Assembly (NCBI GenBank): GCA_934636655.1
Contig: CAKUAS010000001.1
Coordinates: 1 to 64,000, forward strand
From: an uncultured Oscillospiraceae bacterium
GTDB taxonomy: Bacteria; Bacillota; Clostridia; Oscillospirales; Oscillospiraceae
Length of the DNA: 64,000 nucleotides
Reading direction: 5' to 3'
Each line of letters begins with the position of its first letter. Position 1 is the stretch's first letter. Positions 51,337-60,337 of the stretch are shown here, piece by piece. The notes below the pieces were generated by a model. That model searched no databases. It was not told the DNA's origin and saw nothing but the letters and a program-made list of their open reading frames with translations. The translations under genes were made by a program, and so were the position numbers.

Positions 51337-52458
51337 TTAATTTTCGCCGTATGATATCTTTTCAATTGCGGCACAGGCCTGATCGACCTGCTGATGCGAG
51401 ATAAATGGCGAAAAGCTTATGCGAACGGTTCCCGTATCGGCAGTTCCGGCAGTCTTATGTGCCAGCGGAGCGCAGTGCAGGCCGCAGCGTGCAGCGATAC
51501 CTCTGCGGCCGAGTTTTTCGCAAAACTCCTCGCAATCAATCGTTTTATGCCGAAAAGACAGCACGCCCGCCTGAGTTCCTACTCTGCCGGAGAAGACCTC
51601 AAGCAAGGGTATGCGGCTGAGATGTTCGGCCGTTTCATGGCACAGACGCGCCTCGTAGCCGCCGATATTCTCCTCACCTTTACTCAGCACATACTTGATC
51701 CCCTCGCATAGTCCGGCTATACCGACGACATTGTGCGTTCCTGCCTCGGCTCTGTCCGGGAGATACTGCGGCATATTCTGTATAAGGCTCTCCGAGCCCG
51801 TACCTCCGCTCATAAGAGGTTCGGGCAAAGCATTACACAGGAGAATACCGGTTCCCTGCGGTCCGAGCAGGCCCTTATGCCCCGGCATTGCGATAAATGC
51901 AGCATTGAGACGGGCACAATCGAGCTTTTCTATTCCTGCCGACTGCGACGCATCAATAATAAGCGGCACACCGCATCGACTGCATATCTCGGATATTTCA
52001 TACACCGGCTGCACGAACCCGAAAACATTTGACACATGATTGCACACAACAAGGTCTGCATCCGGTACTTTTTCTTCAAAAGCATCAAGAACGCTGTCCG
52101 GATTGAAAAGCGCTCCTGCAGCGGCAGATACATTTGCACCGATATCGTACAGAGGTCGGGTCACGGAATTATGCTCATAGCCTGAGACCACGACGCGGCT
52201 TCCCGGCTTTGCAAGCGTCTTTATCGCTATATTCAGCGCATGAGTTGCGTTCATGGTGAACACAACGTTCTCTGGCTTATCGAAGTTAAATAAGCTGCAA
52301 GCCATAGAACGGCACTCGTAAACCTTATCCGCTGCACGCATGGCAGCTGGATACGCTCCCCTTCCCGGGCTTGACATTGTGTCCATGGCGTGCACCATCG
52401 CGGTTTTTACGCTTTTCGGCTTCAGAAAGCTTGTTGCCGCGGAGTCGAGGTATATCAT
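51337..52458 (-). CDS. Cysteine desulfurase-like class V aminotransferase
   Basis: A 373-residue PLP enzyme. Start MIYLDSAATSFLKP, TMNATHALNIAIK, VVCNHVSNVFG, DASQSAGI and the PLP lysine in AMPGHKGLLGPQGTG. It belongs to the CsdA/NifS-like group, where the substrate is cysteine or selenocysteine. The partner gene DUF3343 overlaps by four bases; that pairing recurs in Clostridia and hints at sulfur or selenium transfer. No nifU/iscU is seen. Confidence 0.88.
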   Translation of the reverse strand: MIYLDSAATSFLKPKSVKTAMVHAMDTMSSPGRGAYPAAMRAADKVYECRSMACSLFNFDKPENVVFTMNATHALNIAIKTLAKPGSRVVVSGYEHNSVTRPLYDIGANVSAAAGALFNPDSVLDAFEEKVPDADLVVCNHVSNVFGFVQPVYEISEICSRCGVPLIIDASQSAGIEKLDCARLNAAFIAMPGHKGLLGPQGTGILLCNALPEPLMSGGTGSESLIQNMPQYLPDRAEAGTHNVVGIAGLCEGIKYVLSKGEENIGGYEARLCHETAEHLSRIPLLEVFSGRVGTQAGVLSFRHKTIDCEEFCEKLGRRGIAARCGLHCAPLAHKTAGTADTGTVRISFSPFISHQQVDQACAAIEKISYGEN

Positions 52459-52706
52459 AATATCACCTCGGTATAGCTTCCGTCATCGCGGCGCAGAAAG
52501 ACTTTGCCTTGAAGCAGCCCTTCGCGGCGCAGAACTCCGGCGGCCGCCGCACCCTTCATATATGAAACGCTGACACTGTAGCTGCATCCGCTTCCGCTGA
52601 GCCCAGCGGGTGCTTTCCGAATAGATGCCGATATCGCGTTTTTTTCAAGCACCCTGGCAGCCGACTGAGCATAAGTCAGTGACCGGCACATAAAAACATA
52701 GCGCAT
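52455..52706 (-). CDS. DUF3343 protein, putative sulfur/selenium carrier
   Basis: An 83-residue protein: FMCRSLTYAQSAARVLEKN, then KAPAGLSGSGCSYSVSVSYM. The single GCSYS cysteine is the conserved residue of DUF3343. Such proteins are found next to cysteine desulfurase-like genes and are proposed to carry S or Se; this is inference from the family and neighbour. ATG 52706 follows GAAGGGGT. Confidence 0.8.
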   Translation of the reverse strand: MRYVFMCRSLTYAQSAARVLEKNAISASIRKAPAGLSGSGCSYSVSVSYMKGAAAAGVLRREGLLQGKVFLRRDDGSYTEVIL

Positions 52707-52765
52707 AATTGACCCCTTCTTTTTTTGATACATACTATGCGTCAAGGGGCTCGGCGGTTAAAATT

Positions 52766-52792
52766 ATCAGGCAGCCAAAAAAGCTGCCTGAT
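52766..52792 (-). terminator. Terminator of carD-ispD-ispF
   Basis: Stem ATCAGGCAGC / GCTGCCTGAT with an A/T loop (52,766-52,775 with 52,783-52,792), then AATTTTAA leftward. Located seven bases after the ispF stop. Confidence 0.75.
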
Positions 52793-52798
52793 TCTAAT

Positions 52799-53266
52799 TT
52801 AGTCTATAAGAACAACTGAGTGCGCGGCAATGCCGAGTCCCTCGCCGGTAAAGCCGAGGTGCTCCTCAGTAGTTGCTTTAACGCTCACTGCACCGAGGCC
52901 TATGTCCATGGCTTTCGCCAGAACTGCGCGCATATCGCCGATATACGGCTTGAGCTTAGGCCGCTGTGCAATGACTGTACAATCAACATTGACTATGCCA
53001 TAGCCATGATCATGCAAAAGGCTTACTACCTTTTTTAGAAGCTCTATGCTGTCTGCGCCAAGGTAAGCATCGTCGTTATCCGGAAACAGGCCGCCGATAT
53101 CACCAAGCGCCGCCGCGCCGAGCAGTGCGTCCATAAGTGCATGAGTCAAAACATCCGCATCGGAATGACCCAGAAGGCCTTTTTCATATGGTATCTCAAC
53201 CCCGCCGAGGATGAGTCTGCGATTGTCAACAAGCCTATGAACATCGTAACCGTGCCCGATACGCAT
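52799..53266 (-). CDS. ispF: 2-C-methyl-D-erythritol 2,4-cyclodiphosphate synthase
   Basis: A 155-residue MEP-pathway enzyme. [12 protein letters not shown] (metal site), [26 protein letters not shown], and [12 protein letters not shown] at the end. It overlaps ispD by one base. Confidence 0.96.
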   Translation of the reverse strand: MRIGHGYDVHRLVDNRRLILGGVEIPYEKGLLGHSDADVLTHALMDALLGAAALGDIGGLFPDNDDAYLGADSIELLKKVVSLLHDHGYGIVNVDCTVIAQRPKLKPYIGDMRAVLAKAMDIGLGAVSVKATTEEHLGFTGEGLGIAAHSVVLID

Positions 53267-53997
53267 TATTTGCCGCTCCTTTCGGCGAGAATGCCTTCTG
53301 CTATATACAAATCCCGCGCCGTAGTGAGCTTAATATTATCCGGGTCACCGGCAACAACCGTCACTTTATAGCCCATTGCTTCAACTGCCGAACAGTCATC
53401 CGTGACCTTGATGCCCTTCTGCTGCGCGCGCGTCAGAGCAGCCTTTATCATTTCGGTCATGAAAACCTGCGGTGTCTGCATAAGAGCGACAAGATCGCGA
53501 GACGGTGTTTCGACCACTGCGCCTTTAGAGTTGAGCACACGTACCGTGTCGGTCGGAGTGATAGCCGGAGCCGAGGCGCTATGCTGATGTGCGGAGTGAA
53601 CGACGCGCTCTATGAGGCTTCCGGTAAGGAACGGGCGTGCACCGTCATGAATAGCAATATATTTTGCTCTTTCGTCGGCATTGCTTACACCGATAAGCGA
53701 AGATTCCGTCCTTGTTTTTCCTCCGAGAAGGACTTTGCTCGTCTTAGTAATGCCGTGCTCATTGCAGATATCCGCAACTTCCTGCAAGCTTTCGTATTTG
53801 GTAACAACGATTATCTCGTTTATGCAATCGGAGGCTTGCAAAGCCTTGAGCGTATGAGCAATGACCGGAATTCCGCCGAGCGGCATGAGGATCTTATCCT
53901 TGCCCATGCGCTGCGAGTTGCCGGCGGCAAGCACGACCGCAGTGCAGAAATTATCGTCGTCAGATTTGAATTTGAATATTTTATCTATTATCGACAC
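53266..53997 (-). CDS. ispD: 2-C-methyl-D-erythritol 4-phosphate cytidylyltransferase
   Basis: A 243-residue MEP-pathway enzyme. The nucleotide loop [15 protein letters not shown] follows a short N-terminal extension (about 18 residues); [17 protein letters not shown] and QTPQVF are conserved. GTG 53997 is used, after AGGGGTAAGG. Adjacent to carD, as in several Clostridia. Confidence 0.95.
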   Translation of the reverse strand: MSIIDKIFKFKSDDDNFCTAVVLAAGNSQRMGKDKILMPLGGIPVIAHTLKALQASDCINEIIVVTKYESLQEVADICNEHGITKTSKVLLGGKTRTESSLIGVSNADERAKYIAIHDGARPFLTGSLIERVVHSAHQHSASAPAITPTDTVRVLNSKGAVVETPSRDLVALMQTPQVFMTEMIKAALTRAQQKGIKVTDDCSAVEAMGYKVTVVAGDPDNIKLTTARDLYIAEGILAERSGK

Positions 53998-54003
53998 TAA
54001 ACC

Positions 54004-54486
54004 TTACCCCTCTTCAAGTGCTGAGTACAATCTCTTTTCAACCCTGTCATAATCCATATCCGTAGCAACCACAAGTTCGGATATGAGTATTTGTTTTGCA
54101 GAATGAAGCATTTTACGCTCGCCTGTGGACAGACCGCGTTCGCTGTCTCGACACATGAGACCCTTTACAACGGACGCAACGTCAAGCAGATTGCCGCTTT
54201 TTATCTTATCCATATTCTCACGATAGCGCTTATTCCAGTTTTGCGTCATGGATATCTCGAGTTTGTTAAATGCGTTGAAAACATTTTCTGCCTCACTGCG
54301 TGAAATTATAGATCTCACGCCTATATCCTCGCAGCCGACAACCGGCACCATAACGACCATATCACCTACAGGCAGTTTAAGGACATAGTAGTCCCGCTGA
54401 GCGCCGTTAATTTTCTTCGTAACTATACTTTCAATAACGCCGGCCCCGTGCATCGGATGTGCAATGTAATCGCCAATCTTGAACAA
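54004..54486 (-). CDS. carD: CarD-family transcription regulator
   Basis: A 160-residue protein with a CarD/TRCF RNA polymerase interaction domain at the N-terminus (FKIGDYIAHPMHGAGVIESI, YVLKLPVGDMVVMVPV) and a C-terminal helical DNA-binding part (LLDVASVVKGLMCRDSERGLSTGERKMLHSAKQI). CarD proteins stabilise open promoter complexes, especially at rRNA promoters. It has its own promoter at 54,528-54,556. Confidence 0.93.
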   Translation of the reverse strand: MFKIGDYIAHPMHGAGVIESIVTKKINGAQRDYYVLKLPVGDMVVMVPVVGCEDIGVRSIISRSEAENVFNAFNKLEISMTQNWNKRYRENMDKIKSGNLLDVASVVKGLMCRDSERGLSTGERKMLHSAKQILISELVVATDMDYDRVEKRLYSALEEG

Positions 54487-54527
54487 GACTACTCCTCCTT
54501 AGGCTCATGTAATACAATTCTAATATA

Positions 54528-54556
54528 ATTATACACAAATTGTTGATTTTTTGCAA
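54528..54556 (-). promoter_or_regulatory. Promoter of carD-ispD-ispF
   Basis: Minus strand: TTGCAA (plus 54,551-54,556), a 17-base spacer and TATAAT (plus 54,528-54,533), about 42 bases before ATG 54486. Confidence 0.75.
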
Positions 54557-54589
54557 GGAGGATTAATTAATTTACCTTGATATTTCAGC

Positions 54590-54622
54590 AAAAATAGCCT
54601 GCCGCATGTGCGGCAGGCTATT
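54590..54622 (-). terminator. Terminator of ispH-rpsA
   Basis: Perfect 14-base stem AATAGCCTGCCGCA / TGCGGCAGGCTATT with a tiny loop, followed leftward by TTTTTGC. Located 18 bases after the stop. Confidence 0.85.
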
Positions 54623-54640
54623 ACAGATTGTTAAACTGTA

Positions 54641-56680
54641 TTACTCTTCGACTATCTCGCCCTTAGCTTCACCGTTGGTGGATACTTCGTAGACAAGTGC
54701 GTCCTCGCCGTTATCCTCGACTTCGGGAACTTCCTCGACCTCGGCGGCCGCAGGCTCTGCAAGTGCGCGGATGGACAGAGAGATCTTGTGATTCTCGGTA
54801 TCAATAGCGGTGATCTTTGCCTCGACAACATCGCCGACGGAGAGGACCTCTTCAGGCTTGCCGATGCGGCGATTCGCGATCTGAGAGATGTGGATCAGAC
54901 CGTCAACGCCGGGCAGAACTTCTGCGAATGCACCAAAGGTCATGAGCTTTACGATCTTCACTTCAGCGGTATCGCCGACATTGTAGTTGGTAGTGAACTT
55001 GACCCAGGGATTCTCGTTGGGATCCTTGTAGCCGAGGGAGATCTTTTTCTTTTCCTTATCGAAGTTGATGACGTAAACATCTACCTCGTCGCCAATATTG
55101 AAAATCTCGGCAGGATTCTTAATACGGCTCCAGCTCATCTCGGATACGTGAACCATACCGTCGATGCCGCCGATGTCAACAAATGCACCGTAGCTGGTCA
55201 TGGACTTGACGACGCCGTGGTACTTCTTGCCGACCTCCATCTCGTTCCAGATGGCCTCTGCCTTCTCGCGGCGCTCTTTCTGAGCGACAGCACGGATGGA
55301 ACCGACAACGCGCTTGCGGCTGCGGTTGACCTCGGTGATCTTTACGCGAACCTTCTGCTTGAGAAGCTGGTTCATGTCAGCTTCCTTGGGCAGGCCGGAC
55401 TGGGATGCCGGAACGAATACGCGAACGCCCTTAACATTGACGACTACGCCGCCCTTATTGATCTCGGTGACGGTGCCCTCGAGGAACTCGCCGCTCTCAA
55501 CAGCCTCTTCGACCATAGTCCAGCTCTTTGCAGCGTCAAGACGCTTCTTGGAGAGCATAACGGTGCCTTCGACATCGTTAACACGGACAACGACTGCTTC
55601 GATGGTATCGCCGACCTTGACAGCGTCTTCGACCTTGATGCCGTCATCGGTAAACTCGGTGGTAGGAATGAAACCCGAATACTTGGTGCCGATATCGACA
55701 CTGACTTCAGTGCCGGTAATAGCAACGACGGTGCCGGTTACCTTATCTCCATTATATATAGTCTTGATGGATTCCTCCAGCATTTCGTCGAAGGACATCT
55801 CCTTCTCTTCCGCTGCAGCAGCATCAATTTTGATTTCTTCGCTCATCTTGTTACTTACCTCCTTAATTATCCACGCAGGCGTGGACGCTCCTGCCGTGAC
55901 CCCGACGGTGTCAACACATTTAAGCTTGTCCAGATCCAATTCACCGGTATTTTCGATGAACTGAACGTTCGGACAAATCTCTGAGCATATCATTGAAAGG
56001 TGAACGCTGTTTGCACTGTGCTTACCGCCTATAACGACCATCGCATCGCACTCTGCCGCCAATTTCGCGGCTTCTTCCTGACGCATGGATGTTGCACCAC
56101 ATATTGTATCAAAGATTTGAATATTTGTACATCTTTTTTTTAAGAAACTTGCACATTCGGTAAAATTACTACGAGTTTGGGTCGTTTGGACTACCATCGT
56201 TATCGGTTTATCCAACAATTCGCCGAATTTTTCATACCACTCGTCTAATTCAGCGGCATTTTCGCATATCACACAGTCGCCGCACCAGCCTTTTACGGCT
56301 TCGACTTCAGGGTGACTGTGCATGCCGATTATGACAACGAACCTTCCTTCGTTTTTTGCATTCTCTACAAGCTCGTGGATACGCTTTACCTTTGGGCAGG
56401 TCGCATCCGTTATCTCGGCACCCCTGTCCTCGAGTATTTTATACACTGCCTTTGATACACCGTGTGAGCGTATCATGACCCGAGCTCCCTGCGGCAGCTC
56501 GTCCGGCGAGTTTATTACTCTTAATCCCCTGCTTTCAAAACGCCGCACAACATCATCATTGTGTATGAGCTGGCCGAGCGAATATGCACTGCCACCTTCA
56601 AGCAGATGCTGCGCCATATCGACCGAACGGCTCACGCCGAAACAGAAACCGGCGCTTTTTGCTATAATAATTTTCTTCAT
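54641..56680 (-). CDS. ispH: IspH-ribosomal protein S1 fusion
   Basis: A 679-residue fusion. Residues 1-285 are 4-hydroxy-3-methylbut-2-enyl diphosphate reductase, last step of the MEP pathway, with cluster cysteines in SAGFCFGV, DATCPKVKR and CGATSMRQEEA. Residues about 310-645 hold four S1 RNA-binding domains (GDKVTGTVVAITG, SGEFLEGTVTEINKG, VGKKYHGVVKSMTSYGAFVDIG, VGDTAEVKIVKLMTFGAFAEV). An acidic tail follows. This fusion is known in many Clostridia. It overlaps cmk by four bases; the usual plsC between them is missing. Confidence 0.95.
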   Translation of the reverse strand: MKKIIIAKSAGFCFGVSRSVDMAQHLLEGGSAYSLGQLIHNDDVVRRFESRGLRVINSPDELPQGARVMIRSHGVSKAVYKILEDRGAEITDATCPKVKRIHELVENAKNEGRFVVIIGMHSHPEVEAVKGWCGDCVICENAAELDEWYEKFGELLDKPITMVVQTTQTRSNFTECASFLKKRCTNIQIFDTICGATSMRQEEAAKLAAECDAMVVIGGKHSANSVHLSMICSEICPNVQFIENTGELDLDKLKCVDTVGVTAGASTPAWIIKEVSNKMSEEIKIDAAAAEEKEMSFDEMLEESIKTIYNGDKVTGTVVAITGTEVSVDIGTKYSGFIPTTEFTDDGIKVEDAVKVGDTIEAVVVRVNDVEGTVMLSKKRLDAAKSWTMVEEAVESGEFLEGTVTEINKGGVVVNVKGVRVFVPASQSGLPKEADMNQLLKQKVRVKITEVNRSRKRVVGSIRAVAQKERREKAEAIWNEMEVGKKYHGVVKSMTSYGAFVDIGGIDGMVHVSEMSWSRIKNPAEIFNIGDEVDVYVINFDKEKKKISLGYKDPNENPWVKFTTNYNVGDTAEVKIVKLMTFGAFAEVLPGVDGLIHISQIANRRIGKPEEVLSVGDVVEAKITAIDTENHKISLSIRALAEPAAAEVEEVPEVEDNGEDALVYEVSTNGEAKGEIVEE

Positions 56681-57366
56681 CGACAGTCACCGATTTTCCT
56701 GCCCGTCCTATCCGCTATAAGGCGGCATACCTCAGTGATGCTCTGCTCGAGCGTGTTTCCGCTGGTGTCGAGCAAGATCGCGTCATCGGCGGCTTTTAAA
56801 GGCGCTGCCGCGCGCTCGGTATCCTGCTCGTCGCGCTGCTTCATCTCGCTGAGCACCTCATCAAGAGGCTTATCCATACCCTTTGCACAGAGCTCTGCAT
56901 AGCGGCGGCGTGCGCGGTCTTCAACATCGGCAGTCAGAAATATCTTGAGGTCGGCATCGGGTAATATGACCGTTCCGATATCGCGCCCGTCCATGATAAC
57001 GTCGTATTTCCTCGCCATATCTCGCTGCATATCAACAAGAAAAGCCCTGACCTCGGGTATAGCCGAAACTTTCGAGGCGAGCATTGACACCTCCGGAAGC
57101 CGTATGTCCCGGGAAACGTCCCTTCCGTCAAGATACATATGCTGTTCACCGGCATCGTTGTATTTAAGTTCAATTTCAAGCTTCGGCAGCATCGCTATAA
57201 CGGCAGCCTTATCGTCAAGGCTCACGCTGTGCGTTTTTGATGCAAGACCGATAGTTCTGTATATAGCGCCGGTATCAACGTATATAAAGCCGAACTTTTC
57301 GGCAGCTTTTCGGGATATTGTGCTTTTTCCGGCACCGGATGGGCCGTCGATGGCTATTGATATCAT
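56677..57366 (-). CDS. cmk: Cytidylate kinase
   Basis: A 229-residue CMP kinase. P-loop [29 protein letters not shown], and DGRDIGTVILPDADLKIFLTA with the RARRRY segment. Adjacent to ispH-rpsA, the usual cmk-rpsA linkage. Confidence 0.96.
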   Translation of the reverse strand: MISIAIDGPSGAGKSTISRKAAEKFGFIYVDTGAIYRTIGLASKTHSVSLDDKAAVIAMLPKLEIELKYNDAGEQHMYLDGRDVSRDIRLPEVSMLASKVSAIPEVRAFLVDMQRDMARKYDVIMDGRDIGTVILPDADLKIFLTADVEDRARRRYAELCAKGMDKPLDEVLSEMKQRDEQDTERAAAPLKAADDAILLDTSGNTLEQSITEVCRLIADRTGRKIGDCR

Positions 57367-57378
57367 AGCTCTACATCC

Positions 57379-58608
57379 TTATATTGAATTTGCGGCAACG
57401 TATGCCGTTGACCATGCTATTTGCAGATTAAAGCCGCCGGTGTATGCGTCAAGATCCATGACCTCACCTGCAAAATACAGCCCTCTTACGAGCTTTGATT
57501 CCATTGTACGTGGGTTTATCTCCCTGGTCGCAACGCCGCCCGAGGTGACTATCGCCTCATCGATAGGACGCGGGCCGCTGACCGACACGGGAAACTCTTT
57601 AAAAAGCTTCAAAAGCTCGTGGCGCTGCTGACGGGTTATGGAGTTTACCTTCTCATCCGCGGGAATGCCGGACAGTTCAACGAGAACGGGTATCATCGTT
57701 TTGCCGGCAAGATCGCACAGCGCGTTTGCAAAGTCGCGGTTTGCGTACTTTTCAAAATCACGCAAAAGCCTTGCGTCAAGCTTTTTTTCGTCAAGCGCAG
57801 GCTTGAGATCGATGCTCAGGCGATATTTTGAACTGCCGAAATTGCGCATATGCGAGCTTGCCGATAAGACAAGCGGCCCGGATACGCCAAAGTGCGTGAA
57901 CAGCATCTCACCTAGCTCGCGATATATGAGCTTATCGTCCTCATATGCCGAGAGCGTCACGTTTTTTAGTGAAAATCCCTGCATCTGCGCGCAGTATTCA
58001 TCATCGCTCTCAAGCGGAACGAGCGACGGGCGGCATGGCGTAACGCTGTGCCCCAGTTCCTGCGCCATTTTGTATCCTGCGCCGGTCGAGCCCGTGAGAG
58101 GGTATGAAAGACCGCCGGTACATATCACCGCCGCCCGGCAGGATATGACGCCGGATTCCGTTTTTACTCCGCAGACCTCGCCGTTTTCACAGACTATATG
58201 TTTTGCGCTCTCACGTATGTGGCGAACACCGCAGCGCTCGAGATTGCGCGTAAGTATTCCCGCAACGTCATTTGCATTATCCGACACGGGAAAAACACGG
58301 TTTCCGCGCTCTGTCTTGAGCGGCAGGCCGAGAGACTCAAAAAACTGCATCGTATCGCGCGGAGGAAATCTATTGAGCGCACTGTAAAGGAATCTGCCAT
58401 CACCGGGTATATTCGCAAGGAAGTCTTTTACGTCACATTTATTTGTCACATTGCAGCGGCCCTTGCCGGTTATGCGAACCTTACGGCCGAGCATTTTGTT
58501 CGGCTCGAGCAGAATAACGTCAAGACCTCGCCGCGCTGCAATGAGGCTGCACATCATTCCGGCAGCTCCGCCGCCAATGACAACTACGTCAGCACTGAGT
58601 TTTGTCAT
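57379..58608 (-). CDS. BaiN/HI0933-family FAD-dependent oxidoreductase
   Basis: A 409-residue flavoprotein. N-terminal FAD site VVVIGGGAAGMMCSLIAARRG, GRKVRITGKGRCNVTN, VICTGGLSYPLTGSTGAGY, TSGGVATREINPRTMESKLVRGLYFAGEVMDLDAYTGGFNLQ. This is the HI0933/YhiN family; BaiN is a bile acid 7-reductase in Clostridium, but most members have unknown substrates, so bile acid activity is not claimed. Upstream of cmk as in other Clostridia. Confidence 0.92.
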   Translation of the reverse strand: MTKLSADVVVIGGGAAGMMCSLIAARRGLDVILLEPNKMLGRKVRITGKGRCNVTNKCDVKDFLANIPGDGRFLYSALNRFPPRDTMQFFESLGLPLKTERGNRVFPVSDNANDVAGILTRNLERCGVRHIRESAKHIVCENGEVCGVKTESGVISCRAAVICTGGLSYPLTGSTGAGYKMAQELGHSVTPCRPSLVPLESDDEYCAQMQGFSLKNVTLSAYEDDKLIYRELGEMLFTHFGVSGPLVLSASSHMRNFGSSKYRLSIDLKPALDEKKLDARLLRDFEKYANRDFANALCDLAGKTMIPVLVELSGIPADEKVNSITRQQRHELLKLFKEFPVSVSGPRPIDEAIVTSGGVATREINPRTMESKLVRGLYFAGEVMDLDAYTGGFNLQIAWSTAYVAANSI

Positions 58609-59480
58609 ATCGTACCGCCGTGCTCGGTCTGCTCATAGACCTTATTTTCCGACCATATGGTCTCCAGCCTTTCAAATGTCTTTGAAAGGTTTTCTTTATT
58701 TTTGATCCCGACCGCGATTATGATAGCGTTTATGAGGCTCAGGGGAGCAACGAGCGAGTCAAGGAACGAGACCATGTCGCTTTTCGCGTGCAGGCAGACA
58801 TCCGCTATGCCGTTTAAGGGCGAGGCCGGGCCGTCGGTTATAGCTGCGGTCATTGCGCCCATTTTCTTTGCAAACTCCATTGCATCCACGGTATGGCTCG
58901 AATAGCGAGGAAAACTTATAGCGATAAACAGGTCGCCCTCACCTATTCTGATTATCTGCTCAAATACCTCACTTGCTGCGGTGTCATGAATGACATTGAC
59001 ATTACTGCGCAGAAGATTGAGATACAGACCGAGGAAAGTAGAAAGCGAGGTCGATGTACGCATGCCGACGATGTATATGTTCTTTGCTTCTATGATAGAA
59101 TCAACGAATTTGTTGAAGCTCTCCTGCTCAAGAACCTCGAGAGTATCCTGGAGATTCTGAATGTCGCTGCCGATTATCGAACGAACGATATCGTTATCGT
59201 CGATCATGCTTTTCGCAACTTCGATACGCTGCACGGAGGTAAGACGGTTGCGTATCATTTCCTGCAAGGCCTTGCGCATGCTCGGGTAGCCGTCGTAACC
59301 GAGCTCCGCGGCAAAGCGCACAACGGTCGATTCGCTGACACCGACTATTTTGCCGAGCCTGCCGGCCGTCATAAACGCGGCCTTATCGTAGTTATTCAAA
59401 ATATATTTTGCAATGATTTTCTGACCCTTTGAAAATTTATTACTGCCCTTTGAAAGCGCCTTCAGAAGATCGTTTTCCAT
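58605..59480 (-). CDS. MurR/RpiR-family transcription regulator
   Basis: A 291-residue regulator. N-terminal HTH_6 domain (KFSKGQKIIAKYILNNYD, GVSESTVVRFAAELGYDGYP) and C-terminal SIS sugar-phosphate domain (NIYIVGMRTSTSLSTFLGLYL, DLFIAISFPRYSSHTVDAMEFAK). It senses a phosphosugar, not identifiable here. ATG 59480 follows GGAG by nine bases; ATGs at 59,489 and 59,495 are alternatives. Overlaps the flavoprotein gene by four bases, so it may regulate this operon. Confidence 0.92.
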   Translation of the reverse strand: MENDLLKALSKGSNKFSKGQKIIAKYILNNYDKAAFMTAGRLGKIVGVSESTVVRFAAELGYDGYPSMRKALQEMIRNRLTSVQRIEVAKSMIDDNDIVRSIIGSDIQNLQDTLEVLEQESFNKFVDSIIEAKNIYIVGMRTSTSLSTFLGLYLNLLRSNVNVIHDTAASEVFEQIIRIGEGDLFIAISFPRYSSHTVDAMEFAKKMGAMTAAITDGPASPLNGIADVCLHAKSDMVSFLDSLVAPLSLINAIIIAVGIKNKENLSKTFERLETIWSENKVYEQTEHGGTI

Positions 59481-59499
59481 ACTGATCATCTCCATATTG

Positions 59500-59629
59500 A
59501 AACATAAAACACATTTTACTTTCAAATTGCACGAATTGCAATAGCATTTTGCAATTTTTTTGCCCCTAACTTGCAAATTTTCGCGTATTCGAGGCACAAG
59601 GCTCAAAGTTTTAAAGTTTTATGGCTTCA
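59500..59629 (-). promoter_or_regulatory. RpiR leader with repeated TTGCAA motifs
   Basis: Upstream of the RpiR gene TTGCAA or its half GCAATT recurs at about 59,527-59,533, 59,536-59,541, 59,548-59,555 and 59,571-59,577. The self-complementary hexamer and its spacing look like an operator array, possibly for the RpiR protein itself. The downstream end of rluB lies at 59,630; no clear terminator is seen between. Confidence 0.4.
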
Positions 59630-60337
59630 TCAGGGCTGCAAATCTTGCAATTCGTCGTCCGTGAGGCGCCTCCACTGTCCGGGCTTGAGGTCTCCGAGAG
59701 AAAGGCTGCCCTCAGACACGCGCTTGAGCTTGGTGAGCTTAAGGCCTGCGCAGTCGCACATCTTTCTTATCTGACGGTTTCTGCCCTCGTGAATGCATAT
59801 GGAAAGCTGAGTATAGTCCTCACAGGCTTTAACGATTTCCACCTCGGCAGGACTTATTCTGTATCCGTCAATTACAAGCGGACTTCTGAGCACTTTGAGA
59901 GCCGTTTCGCTGCACGCACCCTTGATCCACGCATGATATGTCTTATTCGTCCGGGACGACGGGTGCATGAGCGTATTTGCAAATTCGCCGTCGTCGGTCA
60001 TAATAAGAAGCCCCTCGGAATACATGTCCAGCCGCCCGACAGGGTACAGCCGAACTCCTGTATCCTTAACAAGCTCGCTTACACAGCGTCGGTTTTTTTC
60101 ATCTTTCAGAGTTGTGACATAACCGCGAGGCTTATACAGCATTATGTACGTCCGATCGGCAGGCTTTTCAATAAGCCTGCCGTCAACACATATGACGTCG
60201 ATATAGGGGTCTGCGCTGTCACCAAGGGAAGCCGGGATACCGTTTACCGTGACCTTACCCGCCTTTATTAGCTCCTCGCTTTTTCGGCGCGACGCCATTC
60301 CCGCTGCTGATATTAGTTTTTGCAGACGCTGATTCAT
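59630..60337 (-). CDS. rluB: RluB/RsuA-family rRNA pseudouridine synthase
   Basis: A 235-residue enzyme with an N-terminal S4 domain (RLQKLISAAGMASRRKSEELI) and a catalytic domain with GRLDMYSEGLLIMTDDG, in which the aspartate is catalytic, and EGRNRQIRKM. It isomerises a uridine in 23S rRNA (RluB type) or 16S rRNA. It overlaps dacF by four bases. Position scpA-scpB...rluB is conserved in Firmicutes. Confidence 0.93.
   Translation of the reverse strand: MNQRLQKLISAAGMASRRKSEELIKAGKVTVNGIPASLGDSADPYIDVICVDGRLIEKPADRTYIMLYKPRGYVTTLKDEKNRRCVSELVKDTGVRLYPVGRLDMYSEGLLIMTDDGEFANTLMHPSSRTNKTYHAWIKGACSETALKVLRSPLVIDGYRISPAEVEIVKACEDYTQLSICIHEGRNRQIRKMCDCAGLKLTKLKRVSEGSLSLGDLKPGQWRRLTDDELQDLQP

Noticed and set aside
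54788..55984. A 398-codon open frame on the plus strand opposite ispH-rpsA
   Set aside because: It lies entirely antisense to four clear S1 domains; its residues mirror the codon bias of the real gene and no ribosome binding site or family pattern is present.
57379..58608. Bile acid 7-reductase assignment for the BaiN-like flavoprotein
   Set aside because: The family is broad and no other bai genes are nearby, so only the family-level call is supported.
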